Shown: in pieces, positions 14,760 through 25,370 of the stretch
Layout of the letters: the number at the start of each line of letters is the position of its first letter
Position numbering within the stretch: position 1 is the stretch's first letter
Source of the DNA: Candidatus Tidjanibacter faecipullorum
GTDB taxonomy: Bacteria; Bacteroidota; Bacteroidia; Bacteroidales; Rikenellaceae
Reading direction: 5' to 3'
Length of the DNA stretch: 64,000 nucleotides
Assembly (NCBI GenBank): GCA_019116245.1
Contig: DXCC01000015.1
Coordinates: 40,090-104,089 of the forward strand
Translations under genes and position numbers: made by a program
Notes under the pieces: model-generated
Seen by the model: the letters and a program-made list of their open reading frames with translations, nothing else
What the model was told of the DNA's origin: nothing
Database searches by the model: none

Positions 14760-15527
14760 TCAGAACCGGAACGAGAGGCCGATCTGGACATACTCGGCAC
14801 TCACAATGACCCCTTTCGCCGTCGGGCCGCCAAACAGCCAGTCGATGTGAGAGGGCCCCACGCCCAGAAGCGGCGAACAATAGAAGGACAATAGCTCGCT
14901 GATCTGCAACACCCATTGCATCGACAGGCGGCCGACACCCCCGCCGCGCCAATGCCCCTGATCCTCATAGAGCCATACGCCCAGGCCGATGCCTATCCGG
15001 AAGCTCAGTCCGTCAAAGACAGGGAACTCCTTATAGTTCACCTCCATGACCTTGACACTATGCTCAATCTGCGAGCCATACTCATACTGGATTTGCGCCC
15101 CGATCTCAAAATTTCCGGCCTGCCGATACGTATACTCCAGCGCTATCAAGGCCGCAAAATTAGAAAGTGTATTGCCTTCCAGACCAAACAACATGCTGAA
15201 CGAATGACGCGGCCACACCACCTCCGGACTGACGGACGGTTCGGGCCTTGACGACACCGGACGCATCTTGGTGACATTGGAATTCTGCCTGGGCTTCTTG
15301 GGTTCCTTACGTTTCGGAAGCGGATCGAGTTTCAGCTCGTTGCGGGATCCGGGAGGCGACGCCATCCACAGCACCTCTTCCGGTAGCAACCGATCAGAAA
15401 GGGCAGGCAACTCCGGTCGGAACGTCTGCACGATCCGATCATGCGCCGTACTTTCATACGGTGTACGAGCCTGCACGGTCGCCGAGACCAACAGGACAAC
15501 CGTAAAAAACGTAACACGAAGCAACAT
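14760..15527 (-). CDS. Exported barrel-like protein, paralog 1 of a triplet
   Basis: From ATG 15527, 255 residues with a signal peptide (MLLRVTFFTVVLLVSATVQA). The mature part begins RTPYESTAHDR and ends in VQIGLSFRF, a C-terminal Phe as in outer-membrane barrels. The middle is rich in alternating strands (FEIGAQIQYEYG, FRIGIGLGVWL). It is the last of three adjacent paralogs sharing the signal segment, an FP-rich linker and the GLSFRF end. Function is unknown. A start at 15554 is possible, but the shorter one gives the better signal peptide. Confidence 0.65.
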   Translation of the reverse strand: MLLRVTFFTVVLLVSATVQARTPYESTAHDRIVQTFRPELPALSDRLLPEEVLWMASPPGSRNELKLDPLPKRKEPKKPRQNSNVTKMRPVSSRPEPSVSPEVVWPRHSFSMLFGLEGNTLSNFAALIALEYTYRQAGNFEIGAQIQYEYGSQIEHSVKVMEVNYKEFPVFDGLSFRIGIGLGVWLYEDQGHWRGGGVGRLSMQWVLQISELLSFYCSPLLGVGPSHIDWLFGGPTAKGVIVSAEYVQIGLSFRF

Positions 15528-15562
15528 AAAAAGGTGTTTGTCCCGTTTAACCATCCGCCCCG

Positions 15563-16255
15563 TCAGAACCGGAACGAGAGACCGATCTGCATCATGTCGC
15601 AACTCTCTTCGATGGAGCGGATGCCGATCGGACTATAGCCGATATCCAGGCAGGAGGGGCCAACGAGAATCGGCGACAAGGTCAGCGACACCACATTGCC
15701 GAGCTGCACCACCCATTGGATCATGATGCGTCCCATCACGGCGCTGTAACTGTGGATATCCGACTGATAGATGGCCATGCCGATACCGATTCCCAGCCGC
15801 AGCGCAAGCCACCGGAAGAGGGGCAGTTCCCAATAGTTCATCTCCAGCAATTTGATTTCGTGTATATAGGAAGGCACCAGATCGCGCAGTTCATATTGGA
15901 GCATGCTGCCGACCCAGAATTTCCCTTTCAGCCGGTAGGCATACCCCAGCGAAGTCAACGGCCCGGCACCCTGCGTACTGGAAGCCAGTCCCAGCGCTCA
16001 GTTGATCGCATGACGGGGTACGGCAGGGAATGAGTCGAGCACCAACTCCCCGGTTTCTCCGGACGGCCGGGAGCCGGATGGCGGTCTCTGCCACGGTCCA
16101 TCCGCCGCAGGCAGCAGCCGATCCGACAAGACAGGAACCTCCAAACCGCAAGCTGCTGCGGTCGGCTTATTGGCCTCACACGCATACGGCGTGCGGGCCT
16201 GCAGGGCGGCCGACACCCACAGCGCGACGGCAAGCAAGGAAAGACGGAGCAACAT
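15563..16255 (-). pseudogene. Exported barrel-like protein, paralog 2, interrupted by an in-frame TGA
   Basis: The reading frame runs from ATG 16255 (MLLRLSLLAVALWVSAALQA) to the GLSFRF end at 15563, but codon 86 is TGA at 15998-16000. The same frame continues beyond it with ALGLASSTQG, which aligns without gaps to paralog 3 (HAIH-AAVGMALSTQ against HAIN-stop-ALGLASSTQ). So one substitution, not a frameshift, breaks the gene. Read-through would give a full-length protein. A sequence error is also possible. Confidence 0.75.
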
Positions 16256-16326
16256 AGGTCAATCAGGTAAAAATTATGGCAAATACCGGTACCCGCTGCA
16301 AGGATCATGTTTCCGGCAGGGAACAC

Positions 16327-16986
16327 TCAGAAACGGAACGAAAGGCCGAGCTGGCCATATTCGCCACCGTAGATAAACCTGGAGTTGAACCAGTTGTACA
16401 CAAGATCAATATTGGAAGGTCCCAGAATAAACGGTGACAGGGTCAGCGATACCACCCGCCCGAGCCGCACAGCCCACTGCACCGTCAGGCGCCCCATCGG
16501 CATGCAGACAAATCCGTTACCGGACGAACTGATTGCCATACCTATTCCGACCCCGCAGCGAATGGCCAGCCACCGGGTGAGCTCCATCTCCCAACAGTTC
16601 ATCTCCAGCAGGTCGATCTCAAATTCGGCCGGCAATCCGTAGATCGTATTTTCCACAATGCCGCCGATCCAGAAATCATTCTCCAGCCGGTAGGAGTAGC
16701 CCAACGACCACATCGGGCCAAAATTTTGCGTGCTGAGCGCCATGCCCACCGCCGCATGGATCGCATGGCGAGGTCGGGTATCGGAGGCAAACGGATCGAG
16801 CAAGAGACTGCTGTCCATCGCGCTGGCAGGAGGCGCCGTCAATCGGATCCCCGGGTCGGATCCTTGCGGAGAGACAGCATGCAACGGAACGGATGCAAAT
16901 CGGGCCGCAGCCACTTCCGGCGTGCGGGCCTGCAGGGCGGCCGACGCCAGCAGCGCGGCCGCGAATAGTGCAAAACGAGGAAACAT
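16327..16986 (-). CDS. Exported barrel-like protein, paralog 3
   Basis: A 219-residue protein with signal peptide MFPRFALFAAALLASAALQA and the mature start RTPEVAAARF. The alternating-strand pattern (FWIGGIVENTIYG, WLAIRCGVGIGMAI, FILGPSNIDLVYNW) and C-terminal GLSFRF suggest a small outer-membrane barrel. It is the promoter-proximal copy of the triplet; genes 2 and 1 follow after 71 and 35 bp, which supports an operon. No family name is recognised. The duplicated signal-to-FP segment argues for tandem duplication. Confidence 0.65.
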   Translation of the reverse strand: MFPRFALFAAALLASAALQARTPEVAAARFASVPLHAVSPQGSDPGIRLTAPPASAMDSSLLLDPFASDTRPRHAIHAAVGMALSTQNFGPMWSLGYSYRLENDFWIGGIVENTIYGLPAEFEIDLLEMNCWEMELTRWLAIRCGVGIGMAISSSGNGFVCMPMGRLTVQWAVRLGRVVSLTLSPFILGPSNIDLVYNWFNSRFIYGGEYGQLGLSFRF

Positions 16987-17053
16987 GATTCAGTCGGTTT
17001 TCAGGTGATACAGCCGGCCGCACACGCTCCACGGTCCGTGCAGGCTGTATTAC

Positions 17054-17061
17054 CAAAGATA
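17054..17061 (-). promoter_or_regulatory. -7 box for the barrel-like triplet
   Basis: TATCTTTG on the minus strand, 67 bp upstream of the paralog 3 ATG (16986). No clear -33. Confidence 0.5.
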
Positions 17062-17116
17062 ACAAAAAAGCTGCCAAACTCATTATTCACCCCAATAATA
17101 CGGCGTCTGCACAACA

Positions 17117-17155
17117 AAAAACGGCATCCGCCGCCCCTCCGGGCCACGGATGCCG
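17117..17155 (-). terminator. Terminator of sufB
   Basis: CGGCATCCG (17122-17130) pairs with CGGATGCCG (17147-17155); on the minus strand the stem is followed by TTTTTT. It closes the sufB transcript before the triplet promoter. Confidence 0.75.
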
Positions 17156-17187
17156 CCGTATCGGATCGGGTTGCGACCGTTCGCCGA

Positions 17188-18639
17188 CTAACCCACGGTA
17201 CCCTCCAGACTGACGGAGAGCAGTTTCTGCGCCTCGACGGCAAACTCCATCGGCAACTTGTTCAGCACCTCCTTGGCATAGCCGTTCACAATCAGTCCGA
17301 CGGCCTCCTCCGTATCCAGACCGCGCTGGTTGCAATACATCAGCTGGTCGTCGCTGATTTTCGATGTCGTAGCCTCGTGTTCCACGACGGCGTTCTCGTT
17401 ACGCACGTCCAGCACGGGGAACGTGTGCGCGCCGCACCGGTCGCCGATCAGCAGCGAATCGCACTGCGAATAGTTGCGCGCATGCTCCGCCTTCGGATTG
17501 ACCTGCACCAGACCGCGGTAGCTGTTCTGGCTGCGGCCGGCCGAGATGCCCTTCGAGACGATCCGGCTGCGGGTGTTGCGCCCCAGGTGAATCATTTTGG
17601 TACCCGTATCGGCCTGCTGGAAATTGTTGGTCAGCGCCACCGAATAGAACTCGGCCGAGGAGTTGTCTCCGGCCAGTATGCAGCTCGGATATTTCCACGT
17701 GATGGCCGAACCGGTCTCCACCTGGGTCCACGACAGCCGGGCATTCTCGCCGCGGCAGATGCCGCGCTTGGTCACGAAGTTGTAGATACCGCCCTTACCC
17801 TCCTTGTCGCCCGGATACCAGTTCTGAACGGTCGAATATTTCACCTCGGCGTCCTTCATCACCACGATCTCCACGACGGCGGCGTGCAGCTGGTTTTCGT
17901 CGCGGCGGGGCGCCGTACATCCCTCCAGGTAGCTGACATAGGCTCCCTCGTCGGCCACGATCAGCGTACGTTCAAACTGTCCCGTGCCGGCGGCATTGAT
18001 GCGGAAGTAGGTGCTCAACTCCATCGGGCAACGCACTCCCTTGGGAATGTAGCAGAACGAACCGTCAGAGAAGACGGCCGCGTTGAGTGCGGCATAGAAG
18101 TTGTCCGTATAGGGCACCACACTGCCCAGGTAGCGGCGCACGAGATCGGGATAGTCGCGGATCGCCTCGCTCATCGAGCAGAAGACGATGCCCAGATCGC
18201 CCAGCGTCTCCTTGAAGGTGGTCTTGACCGACACCGAGTCCATCACGGCATCGACAGCTACGCCGCTCAGCGCCAGCTGCTCCTCCAGTGGAATACCCAG
18301 CTTGTCGAAGGTTTTTTTCAGTTCGGGATCGATCTCCTCCGCCTTGCCCTCACCCTTGGCTTTCGCCGTCTTGGGAGCGGCATAGTAGATGATGTCCTGG
18401 AAGTCGATCTCGGGAATGTCGAGATGGGCCCAGGTGGGCAGTTTCATCTTCTGCCACTGGCGGTAGGCGGCCAGCCGGTATTCGGTCATCCACTCCGGTT
18501 CGCCCTTCTTGGCCGAGATCAGCCGGACGATATCCTCGTTCAAGCCACGGGGAATGGTCTCCGTGGCGATATCGGTCGTAAAACCGTATTTGTATTCCTG
18601 TTCGGTAATGTCCCGCAACAGTTGGTTGCTGTCTTCCAT
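17188..18639 (-). CDS. sufB: Fe-S cluster assembly scaffold protein SufB
   Basis: A 483-residue SufB, scaffold on which Fe-S clusters are built together with SufC and SufD. From the ATG at 18639 it opens [20 protein letters not shown]. It contains the SufB core: [21 protein letters not shown], then [24 protein letters not shown] and [21 protein letters not shown]. Length matches the family. The promoter-derived start excludes the longer frame. sufC and sufD are not adjacent, which is unusual because they normally follow; a terminator lies directly downstream. Confidence 0.93.
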   Translation of the reverse strand: MEDSNQLLRDITEQEYKYGFTTDIATETIPRGLNEDIVRLISAKKGEPEWMTEYRLAAYRQWQKMKLPTWAHLDIPEIDFQDIIYYAAPKTAKAKGEGKAEEIDPELKKTFDKLGIPLEEQLALSGVAVDAVMDSVSVKTTFKETLGDLGIVFCSMSEAIRDYPDLVRRYLGSVVPYTDNFYAALNAAVFSDGSFCYIPKGVRCPMELSTYFRINAAGTGQFERTLIVADEGAYVSYLEGCTAPRRDENQLHAAVVEIVVMKDAEVKYSTVQNWYPGDKEGKGGIYNFVTKRGICRGENARLSWTQVETGSAITWKYPSCILAGDNSSAEFYSVALTNNFQQADTGTKMIHLGRNTRSRIVSKGISAGRSQNSYRGLVQVNPKAEHARNYSQCDSLLIGDRCGAHTFPVLDVRNENAVVEHEATTSKISDDQLMYCNQRGLDTEEAVGLIVNGYAKEVLNKLPMEFAVEAQKLLSVSLEGTVG

Positions 18640-18669
18640 AGTGTACAAGATTCTTTCGTACTCGATAGG

Positions 18670-18701
18670 CAAAGTTACGCAACTCGCACCAGCGGGCCAA
18701 A
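18670..18701 (-). promoter_or_regulatory. sufB promoter
   Basis: Minus-strand -33 TTTG (18701-18698) and -7 TAACTTTG (18677-18670), 20 bp apart: a near-ideal Bacteroidetes promoter, 30 bp before the sufB ATG. Confidence 0.75.
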
Positions 18702-18862
18702 TTTCCGGGAGAAATATCCGCCGTTCCGCCATGCGCTCTTCTCAAAAGACGCATACGACCTTCCGAATATTGTTCGGCCACCGTCTTTCTCCAATTTTAA
18801 ATAGGTATGAATAAAAATTTCAGATTTGCGGAACGGCTTGACTTCCATTCCAAATTATCGCT

Positions 18863-18870
18863 TAACTTTG
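18863..18870 (+). promoter_or_regulatory. -7 box of the PiT transporter gene
   Basis: TAACTTTG, 38 bp before the ATG at 18909; a TTG at 18838-18840 is a possible -33 element. The region 18640-18908 carries this and the divergent sufB promoter. Confidence 0.6.
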
Positions 18871-18908
18871 TTCCAAATTTTTCATCTACACCTTAATCTG
18901 ACAGGACC

Positions 18909-21158
18909 ATGGAGACTATCTACACCGTCATTGTCATCATTCTTCTCATTTTGGCCATTCTCGGTCTGGTCGTAGGAGTTTCCAACGACGCCGTCAATTT
19001 CCTCAACTCGGCCATCGGTTCCAAAGCCGCCTCGCGCCGCGTCATCTTTACCGTCGCCTCGGTGGGCATCCTGCTGGGCACCATGACCTCCAGCGGCATG
19101 ATGGAGGTGGCCCGCAGCGGCGTCTTCCATCCCGACATGTTCACCTTCAGGGACGTGATGATGCTCTTCCTGGGCGTCATGTTCGCCAACGTCATCCTGC
19201 TTGACCTGTTCAACACCTTCGGTCTGCCCACTTCAACCACCGTTTCGCTGGTATTCGGTCTGCTGGGTGCCGCCGTAGCGGTCGCCTCGGTCAAGATCCA
19301 CGAGGATCCGTCGCTCACCGCGGCCGACATGTCCCACTACATCAACTCCGGCAAGGCCCTCGTCATCATATCGGGTATCCTATCCTCGGTGGTCATCGCC
19401 TTCATAGTGGGCGCCATCGTGATGTTCATCAGCCGACTGATCTTCACCTTCCGCTACCAGAAGGTGCTGAGCCGCTTCGGCGCCATCTGGTGCGGCATCG
19501 CCTTCACCGCCATCGCCTACTTCGCCCTCTTCAAGGGTCTCAAGGATTCGGGCCTCATCCGCCCCGAATTCTTCGACATGCTCTCGGCCCACATCGGCTG
19601 GATCCTGCTGGGCTTCTGGGCGCTCAGCTCGCTAGTGATGTTCCTGCTGCAGCTGGCCAAGGTGAGCATTCTGAAGGTTACCATTCTGGCCGGTACCTTC
19701 TCCCTGGCCCTGGCCTTCGCGGGCAATGACCTGGTCAACTTCATCGGCGTACCGCTTGCCGGCCTCGACTCGTACAGCATCGCCGCCGCGGCCGGAGGAG
19801 ACGACTCCATGCTGATGGGCAAGCTGAGCGAACCCGTCATCGCCAATCCGCTCTACCTGCTGATAGCAGGCATCATCATGATCGTCACGCTGTGGACCTC
19901 CAAGAAGGCCCGGAGCGTCAGCGACACGGAGATCAACCTCGCCAAACAGGACGAAGGCACCGAACGTTTCGGTTCGACGCTCTTCTCGCGTTCACTGGTC
20001 CGCGTGGCCCTGACCTTCAACGGCTGGTACGAAGACCATGCCCCCGCATCATTCCAGCGTGCCATCCGCAAACGGTTCCTGCCCCTGCGGGCCGATGAAA
20101 AGGGAGCGCACGCCCACTTCGACCTGATCCGCGCCACGGTCAACCTGACGGTCGCCTCGATTCTGATCGCCTCGGCCACCTCGCTGAAACTGCCTCTCTC
20201 GACCACCTATGTGACTTTCATGGTGGCCATGGGTAGCTCGCTGGCCGACAAGGCTTGGGGCCGCGAAAGCGCCGTATACCGCATCACGGGCGTCATCACG
20301 GTCATCACGGGCTGGTTCGTCACGGCGCTGATCGCCTTCATCATCGCCCTGATCGTCACCTATGTCCTGCTGTGGGGCGGCACGTGGGCCGTAATCGCCG
20401 TATCGCTCCTGTGCGTGGGCATGTTCATCCAGAGCTCGATCACCCACAAACGCCGCACCGACAAAGAGCACAAGACCGAATCGCTGGTATCCGCCTCGGG
20501 CAACAACACCCAGGAGGTCATGAACAACATCGTCAAGGAGATCAGCGGCATCATGACCCAGACCACCGAAATCTACAGCAAGACGATCCGCGCCACGCTC
20601 GAGGAGGACCGCAAGACGCTGCGCCAGATGGTGCGCGAGTCGAACGACCTCTTCTACAACGCCCGCGAGCAGAAATACGCCATGCTCCCCACCCTGCAGA
20701 AACTGCACGACCACTACATCGAGGCGGGTTACTTCTACGTACAGGTGGTGGACTACATCAGCGAGATGTCCAAGGCGCTGATCCACATCACGCGCCCCTG
20801 TTTCGAACACATTGACAACAACCACCGCGGCATGAGCGAGGAGCAGGTGGAGGATCTGCTCAAGATCAACGACCGCGTGTCTGAAATCTATGACCACATC
20901 CGGATCATGCTGCAGAACAACGACTACTCCGACACGAACGTGGTGCTGGAGATGCGCGACGAGCTCTTCGGCATGATCGACGAGGCGGTCAAGAACCAGC
21001 TGCGCCGCATCAAGACCAAGGCGACCAGCACCAAGGCCAGCATGCTCTACCTCACGATCCTCAACGAGACCAAGACGATGGTGCTGCAATCGCGCAACAT
21101 TCTCAAGTCGCAGCGCTCCTTCATGGAGAATCAGGATCCGGCCAACGACCTCAAATAG
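18909..21158 (+). CDS. Inorganic phosphate transporter PiT with C-terminal PhoU-like domain
   Basis: A 749-residue protein. The PiT core has the two duplicated signatures, VSNDAVNFLNSAIGSKAA near the start and GNDLVNFIGVPLAGLDS later, each ligating phosphate, and about ten membrane segments. A hydrophilic C-terminal part of about 230 residues (SETTEIYSKTIRATLEE and onward, helical with EE/RR patterns) is PhoU-like, a known fusion in Bacteroidetes. It imports phosphate driven by a cation gradient. It is monocistronic with a terminator at 21182. Confidence 0.9.
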   Translation: METIYTVIVIILLILAILGLVVGVSNDAVNFLNSAIGSKAASRRVIFTVASVGILLGTMTSSGMMEVARSGVFHPDMFTFRDVMMLFLGVMFANVILLDLFNTFGLPTSTTVSLVFGLLGAAVAVASVKIHEDPSLTAADMSHYINSGKALVIISGILSSVVIAFIVGAIVMFISRLIFTFRYQKVLSRFGAIWCGIAFTAIAYFALFKGLKDSGLIRPEFFDMLSAHIGWILLGFWALSSLVMFLLQLAKVSILKVTILAGTFSLALAFAGNDLVNFIGVPLAGLDSYSIAAAAGGDDSMLMGKLSEPVIANPLYLLIAGIIMIVTLWTSKKARSVSDTEINLAKQDEGTERFGSTLFSRSLVRVALTFNGWYEDHAPASFQRAIRKRFLPLRADEKGAHAHFDLIRATVNLTVASILIASATSLKLPLSTTYVTFMVAMGSSLADKAWGRESAVYRITGVITVITGWFVTALIAFIIALIVTYVLLWGGTWAVIAVSLLCVGMFIQSSITHKRRTDKEHKTESLVSASGNNTQEVMNNIVKEISGIMTQTTEIYSKTIRATLEEDRKTLRQMVRESNDLFYNAREQKYAMLPTLQKLHDHYIEAGYFYVQVVDYISEMSKALIHITRPCFEHIDNNHRGMSEEQVEDLLKINDRVSEIYDHIRIMLQNNDYSDTNVVLEMRDELFGMIDEAVKNQLRRIKTKATSTKASMLYLTILNETKTMVLQSRNILKSQRSFMENQDPANDLK

Positions 21159-21181
21159 CGGAGGCAGCCCTGCCAAACCAA

Positions 21182-21220
21182 AAACGGAGGGCGGAAACGT
21201 ACTGTTTCCGCCCTCCGTTT
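21182..21220. terminator. Bidirectional terminator between PiT and rubredoxin genes
   Basis: Perfect 17-bp stem AAACGGAGGGCGGAAAC (21182-21198) with GTTTCCGCCCTCCGTTT (21204-21220) and a 5-nt loop. A-rich before and T-rich after, so it works for both strands. Confidence 0.9.
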
Positions 21221-21239
21221 TGGTTGTCCGGCCTCGCGC

Positions 21240-21401
21240 CTAGTCCAGCTCGGTAAACTGATCCTTGCCGACCCCACAGGTCGGGCAGACCCAGTCTTCC
21301 GGCAGATCCTCGAAAGCCACGCCGGGTGCGATGCCAGCATCGGGATCGCCGACTGCGGGATCGTAGATGTACCCGCACACGGAACAGATGTATGTTTTCA
21401 T
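21240..21401 (-). CDS. Rubredoxin
   Basis: A 53-residue rubredoxin: [15 protein letters not shown], with four Cys at 6, 9, 39 and 42 (CxxCG and CPTCG) that hold a single Fe. Length and the DPDAGIAPG and [10 protein letters not shown] segments are canonical. It is a small electron carrier for anaerobic redox and oxygen-detoxification enzymes. It is a single gene, convergent with PiT. Confidence 0.95.
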   Translation of the reverse strand: MKTYICSVCGYIYDPAVGDPDAGIAPGVAFEDLPEDWVCPTCGVGKDQFTELD

Positions 21402-21579
21402 AAGGTTGCGTTTTGCGGCAGTCCGGAAACTGCCCGGTTTCTACAAGCGAAGGTAACAAAAGCGCGGCCAAAGCCGCCAATCCCGGACAAAATATTTTCC
21501 GGATTTCCCCGTTTGGGAAACAGTTTTGCCTCCGCATGCCACCGTGCCGGAGACGATACGCATATCGGCAAAAAAGAAT

Positions 21580-21587
21580 TATCTTTG
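21580..21587 (+). promoter_or_regulatory. -7 box for the DUF4834-mla operon
   Basis: TATCTTTG 37 bp upstream of the ATG at 21625. Confidence 0.6.
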
Positions 21588-21624
21588 TCAATACGATTAC
21601 GTTAACCCGCTAACCATCCGCACC

Positions 21625-21996
21625 ATGAAATCCACCGGAATAGGCACCTACATTCTCATCACGATCCTGATCCTGCTGGTCTTCGGCCTGATATCGGTCG
21701 GTGACGTACTCAGCGCCGTGTTCTATGTCCTGCTGGGCATTGCCGTACTTATTCTTGCCGGCCTCCTGTTTCTCCAGTACAAACTCCGCCGCATCCGCCG
21801 CCAGATGGAGCAGAACGGCGAATCGGCCCGCTCCTACTCCTGGGGCTCGCGCAGCTCACGCCAACCCCGTCAGGACGGCGAGGTGACCGTACATCAGACC
21901 CGCACCGCTACCGAAAAAGTGGTCAGCAACCAGGTAGGTGACTATGTCGAATACGAAGACATCCGCGAAGAACGCACGGAGGAGACCACGAAGTAA
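21625..21996 (+). CDS. Membrane-anchored protein, DUF4834-like
   Basis: A 123-residue protein with two hydrophobic segments (TYILITILILLVFGLISVG and VLLGIAVLILAGLLFLQY), then a basic KLRRIRRQ and a charged, glutamate-rich C-terminus (EDIREERTEET). This resembles DUF4834, a Bacteroidetes family of unknown function. It is first in a rightward operon with mlaE-like and mlaF-like genes (10 bp gap). The start at 21625 follows the -7 box; upstream frames are rejected. Confidence 0.6.
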   Translation: MKSTGIGTYILITILILLVFGLISVGDVLSAVFYVLLGIAVLILAGLLFLQYKLRRIRRQMEQNGESARSYSWGSRSSRQPRQDGEVTVHQTRTATEKVVSNQVGDYVEYEDIREERTEETTK

Positions 21997-22005
21997 TCGG
22001 GAGCC

Positions 22006-22742
22006 ATGCGACTGTTTGCGTTCATAGGACGATACTTCATGCTGATGGGAAAGGTCTTTTCCCGTCCCGAACGGTCGAGCGTCTACTACCGGCGCGTACT
22101 GACCGAAATGGTCTCGCTGGGTCTCAACTCGATCGGCATCGTGTCGCTCGTGTCGGTCTTCATGGGGGCCGTACTGATGCTCCAGATGTGCATCAACTTC
22201 GAGTCGCCCTTCATTCCGCGCGTGCTGATGGGCTACGCCACCCGTGAGGTGATGATCCTTGAGTTCAGTTCAACGGTCGTCGCCCTGATCCTCGCCGGCC
22301 GGGTCGGCTCGAGCATCGCCTCCGAAATCGGCACCATGCGCATCACCGAACAGATCGACGCCCTGGAGATCATGGGCGTCAATTCGGCCGGCTACCTCAT
22401 CCTGCCCAAGGTCATCGCCACGATGATCAGTTTCCCGCTGCTGGCCGTCCTGAGCATCTTCGTGGGCCTGGTCGGCGGCTACATCATCACGATTGCCACG
22501 GGCATCATCCTGCCCGACACCTATATCGAAGGTTTGAAAATGGATTTCAAACTCTTCTCGGTCATCTACGCGCTCATCAAGATGGTCGTCTATGCGCTCA
22601 TCATCACCTCCGTGTCGGGCTTCTTCGGCTACTATGCCAAAGGCAACTCGCTGGAGGTGGGACGCGCCAGCACGCGCGCCGTGGTGGTCAGCTCGGCGCT
22701 GATCCTGATGATGGACCTCGTGATCACTCAAATCTCCTACCT

Positions 22743-22746
<4 letters not shown>
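22006..22746 (+). CDS. mlaE: MlaE-like ABC transporter permease
   Basis: A 246-residue integral membrane protein of the MlaE/YrbE family. Characteristic segments are GRVGSSIASEIGTMRITEQIDALEIMGVN and an early FMGAVLMLQMCINFESPFIPRVLMGYATREV. About five membrane helices are present. It is the permease of a phospholipid transport system at the inner membrane that maintains outer-membrane asymmetry. Its last bases overlap the ATPase gene by 4 bp, so translation is coupled. No substrate-binding protein (MlaD) lies next to it. Confidence 0.85.
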
Positions 22747-24658
<1,912 letters not shown>

Positions 24659-24701
24659 TCGACCGACGGGCCCCGGATGATCCGAATCCGGACAACGTTC
24701 T

Positions 24702-24737
24702 GAGAGGCACTCCCTTCGAGGGTGCCTCTCTTTTTTT
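24702..24737 (+). terminator. gapA terminator
   Basis: GAGAGGCAC...GTGCCTCTC hairpin followed by a run of T (TTTTTTT), typical rho-independent form. Confidence 0.88.
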
Positions 24738-24814
24738 ACCCCCTGCCGACTACTGCGGCCGCGATTTGTCCGTTGATTCTGCGGGACAAGCTGCCGACTT
24801 TCTGCAAAAAGTTC

Positions 24815-24822
24815 TATCTTTG
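24815..24822 (+). promoter_or_regulatory. -7 box of the metal-efflux operon, close to the start codon
   Basis: TATCTTTG lies only 6 bp before the ATG at 24829, so transcription would begin within a few bases of the start codon, giving a leaderless mRNA. Confidence 0.6.
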
Positions 24823-24828
24823 CACGGT

Positions 24829-25284
24829 ATGAGACAATTGGAACATAATCTGCTGCCCCGAATGGTGCTGATGCTGTGCGTGCTGATGCAGGCCGTACTG
24901 CTCATTCCGCACCACCATCACGGCGATTCGGCAGCCATCTGTCTCGACTATGCCCACATGTACACCGTGCGCAGCTGCGAGGACGCCTGCACGGAGCCGC
25001 AAACGGAGTCCGATGACGATTCCGGCAGCTGTGCCACCGACCGCTTCTTCATCTCCTCGCCCGTTGCCCGTGAGCACGTCACCGAGGTCGCCTGGCATGA
25101 ACACGGCGCCGGTTGCGACTGTCCGCTCTGCTCGCCCGCAACCCGGCTCGATGTGCCGGCACTGATGGCGGCCGTCGTATTGGGCGGAAACGCTGTCCGC
25201 ACGGCGGAACACACCTCCTATCTCCGGGAATACTTCACGGACGCACGCCCCTCGCGTGCGCCGGCTTGCGAAACGCTTTGCTGA
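24829..25284 (+). CDS. His/Cys-rich membrane-anchored protein leading the metal-efflux operon
   Basis: A 151-residue protein with a hydrophobic N-terminal segment (MVLMLCVLMQAVLLIP), then a histidine run (HHHHGDS) and several Cys (RSCEDACTEP, GAGCDCPLCSP), all suggesting metal binding. No family is identified with certainty; small proteins of this kind precede copper or zinc RND pumps in Bacteroidetes. It is followed after 86 bp by the periplasmic adaptor. A periplasmic metal sensor or chaperone role is inferred. Its -7 box leaves almost no leader. Confidence 0.65.
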   Translation: MRQLEHNLLPRMVLMLCVLMQAVLLIPHHHHGDSAAICLDYAHMYTVRSCEDACTEPQTESDDDSGSCATDRFFISSPVAREHVTEVAWHEHGAGCDCPLCSPATRLDVPALMAAVVLGGNAVRTAEHTSYLREYFTDARPSRAPACETLC

Positions 25285-25370
25285 TGGCCGAAGGACGCTT
25301 CCGGCGTCTTTCCGCACCGTAACAAACCGTTTCACGTCCGGTCTGCGGATCGGACAACAAGTCTAAATCC

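Noticed and set aside
15998..16000. Selenocysteine as explanation of the TGA codons
   Set aside because: Neither the barrel-like protein nor ArsF is a selenoprotein family, no SECIS-like hairpin was noticed directly after the codons, and the arsG stop is TAG.
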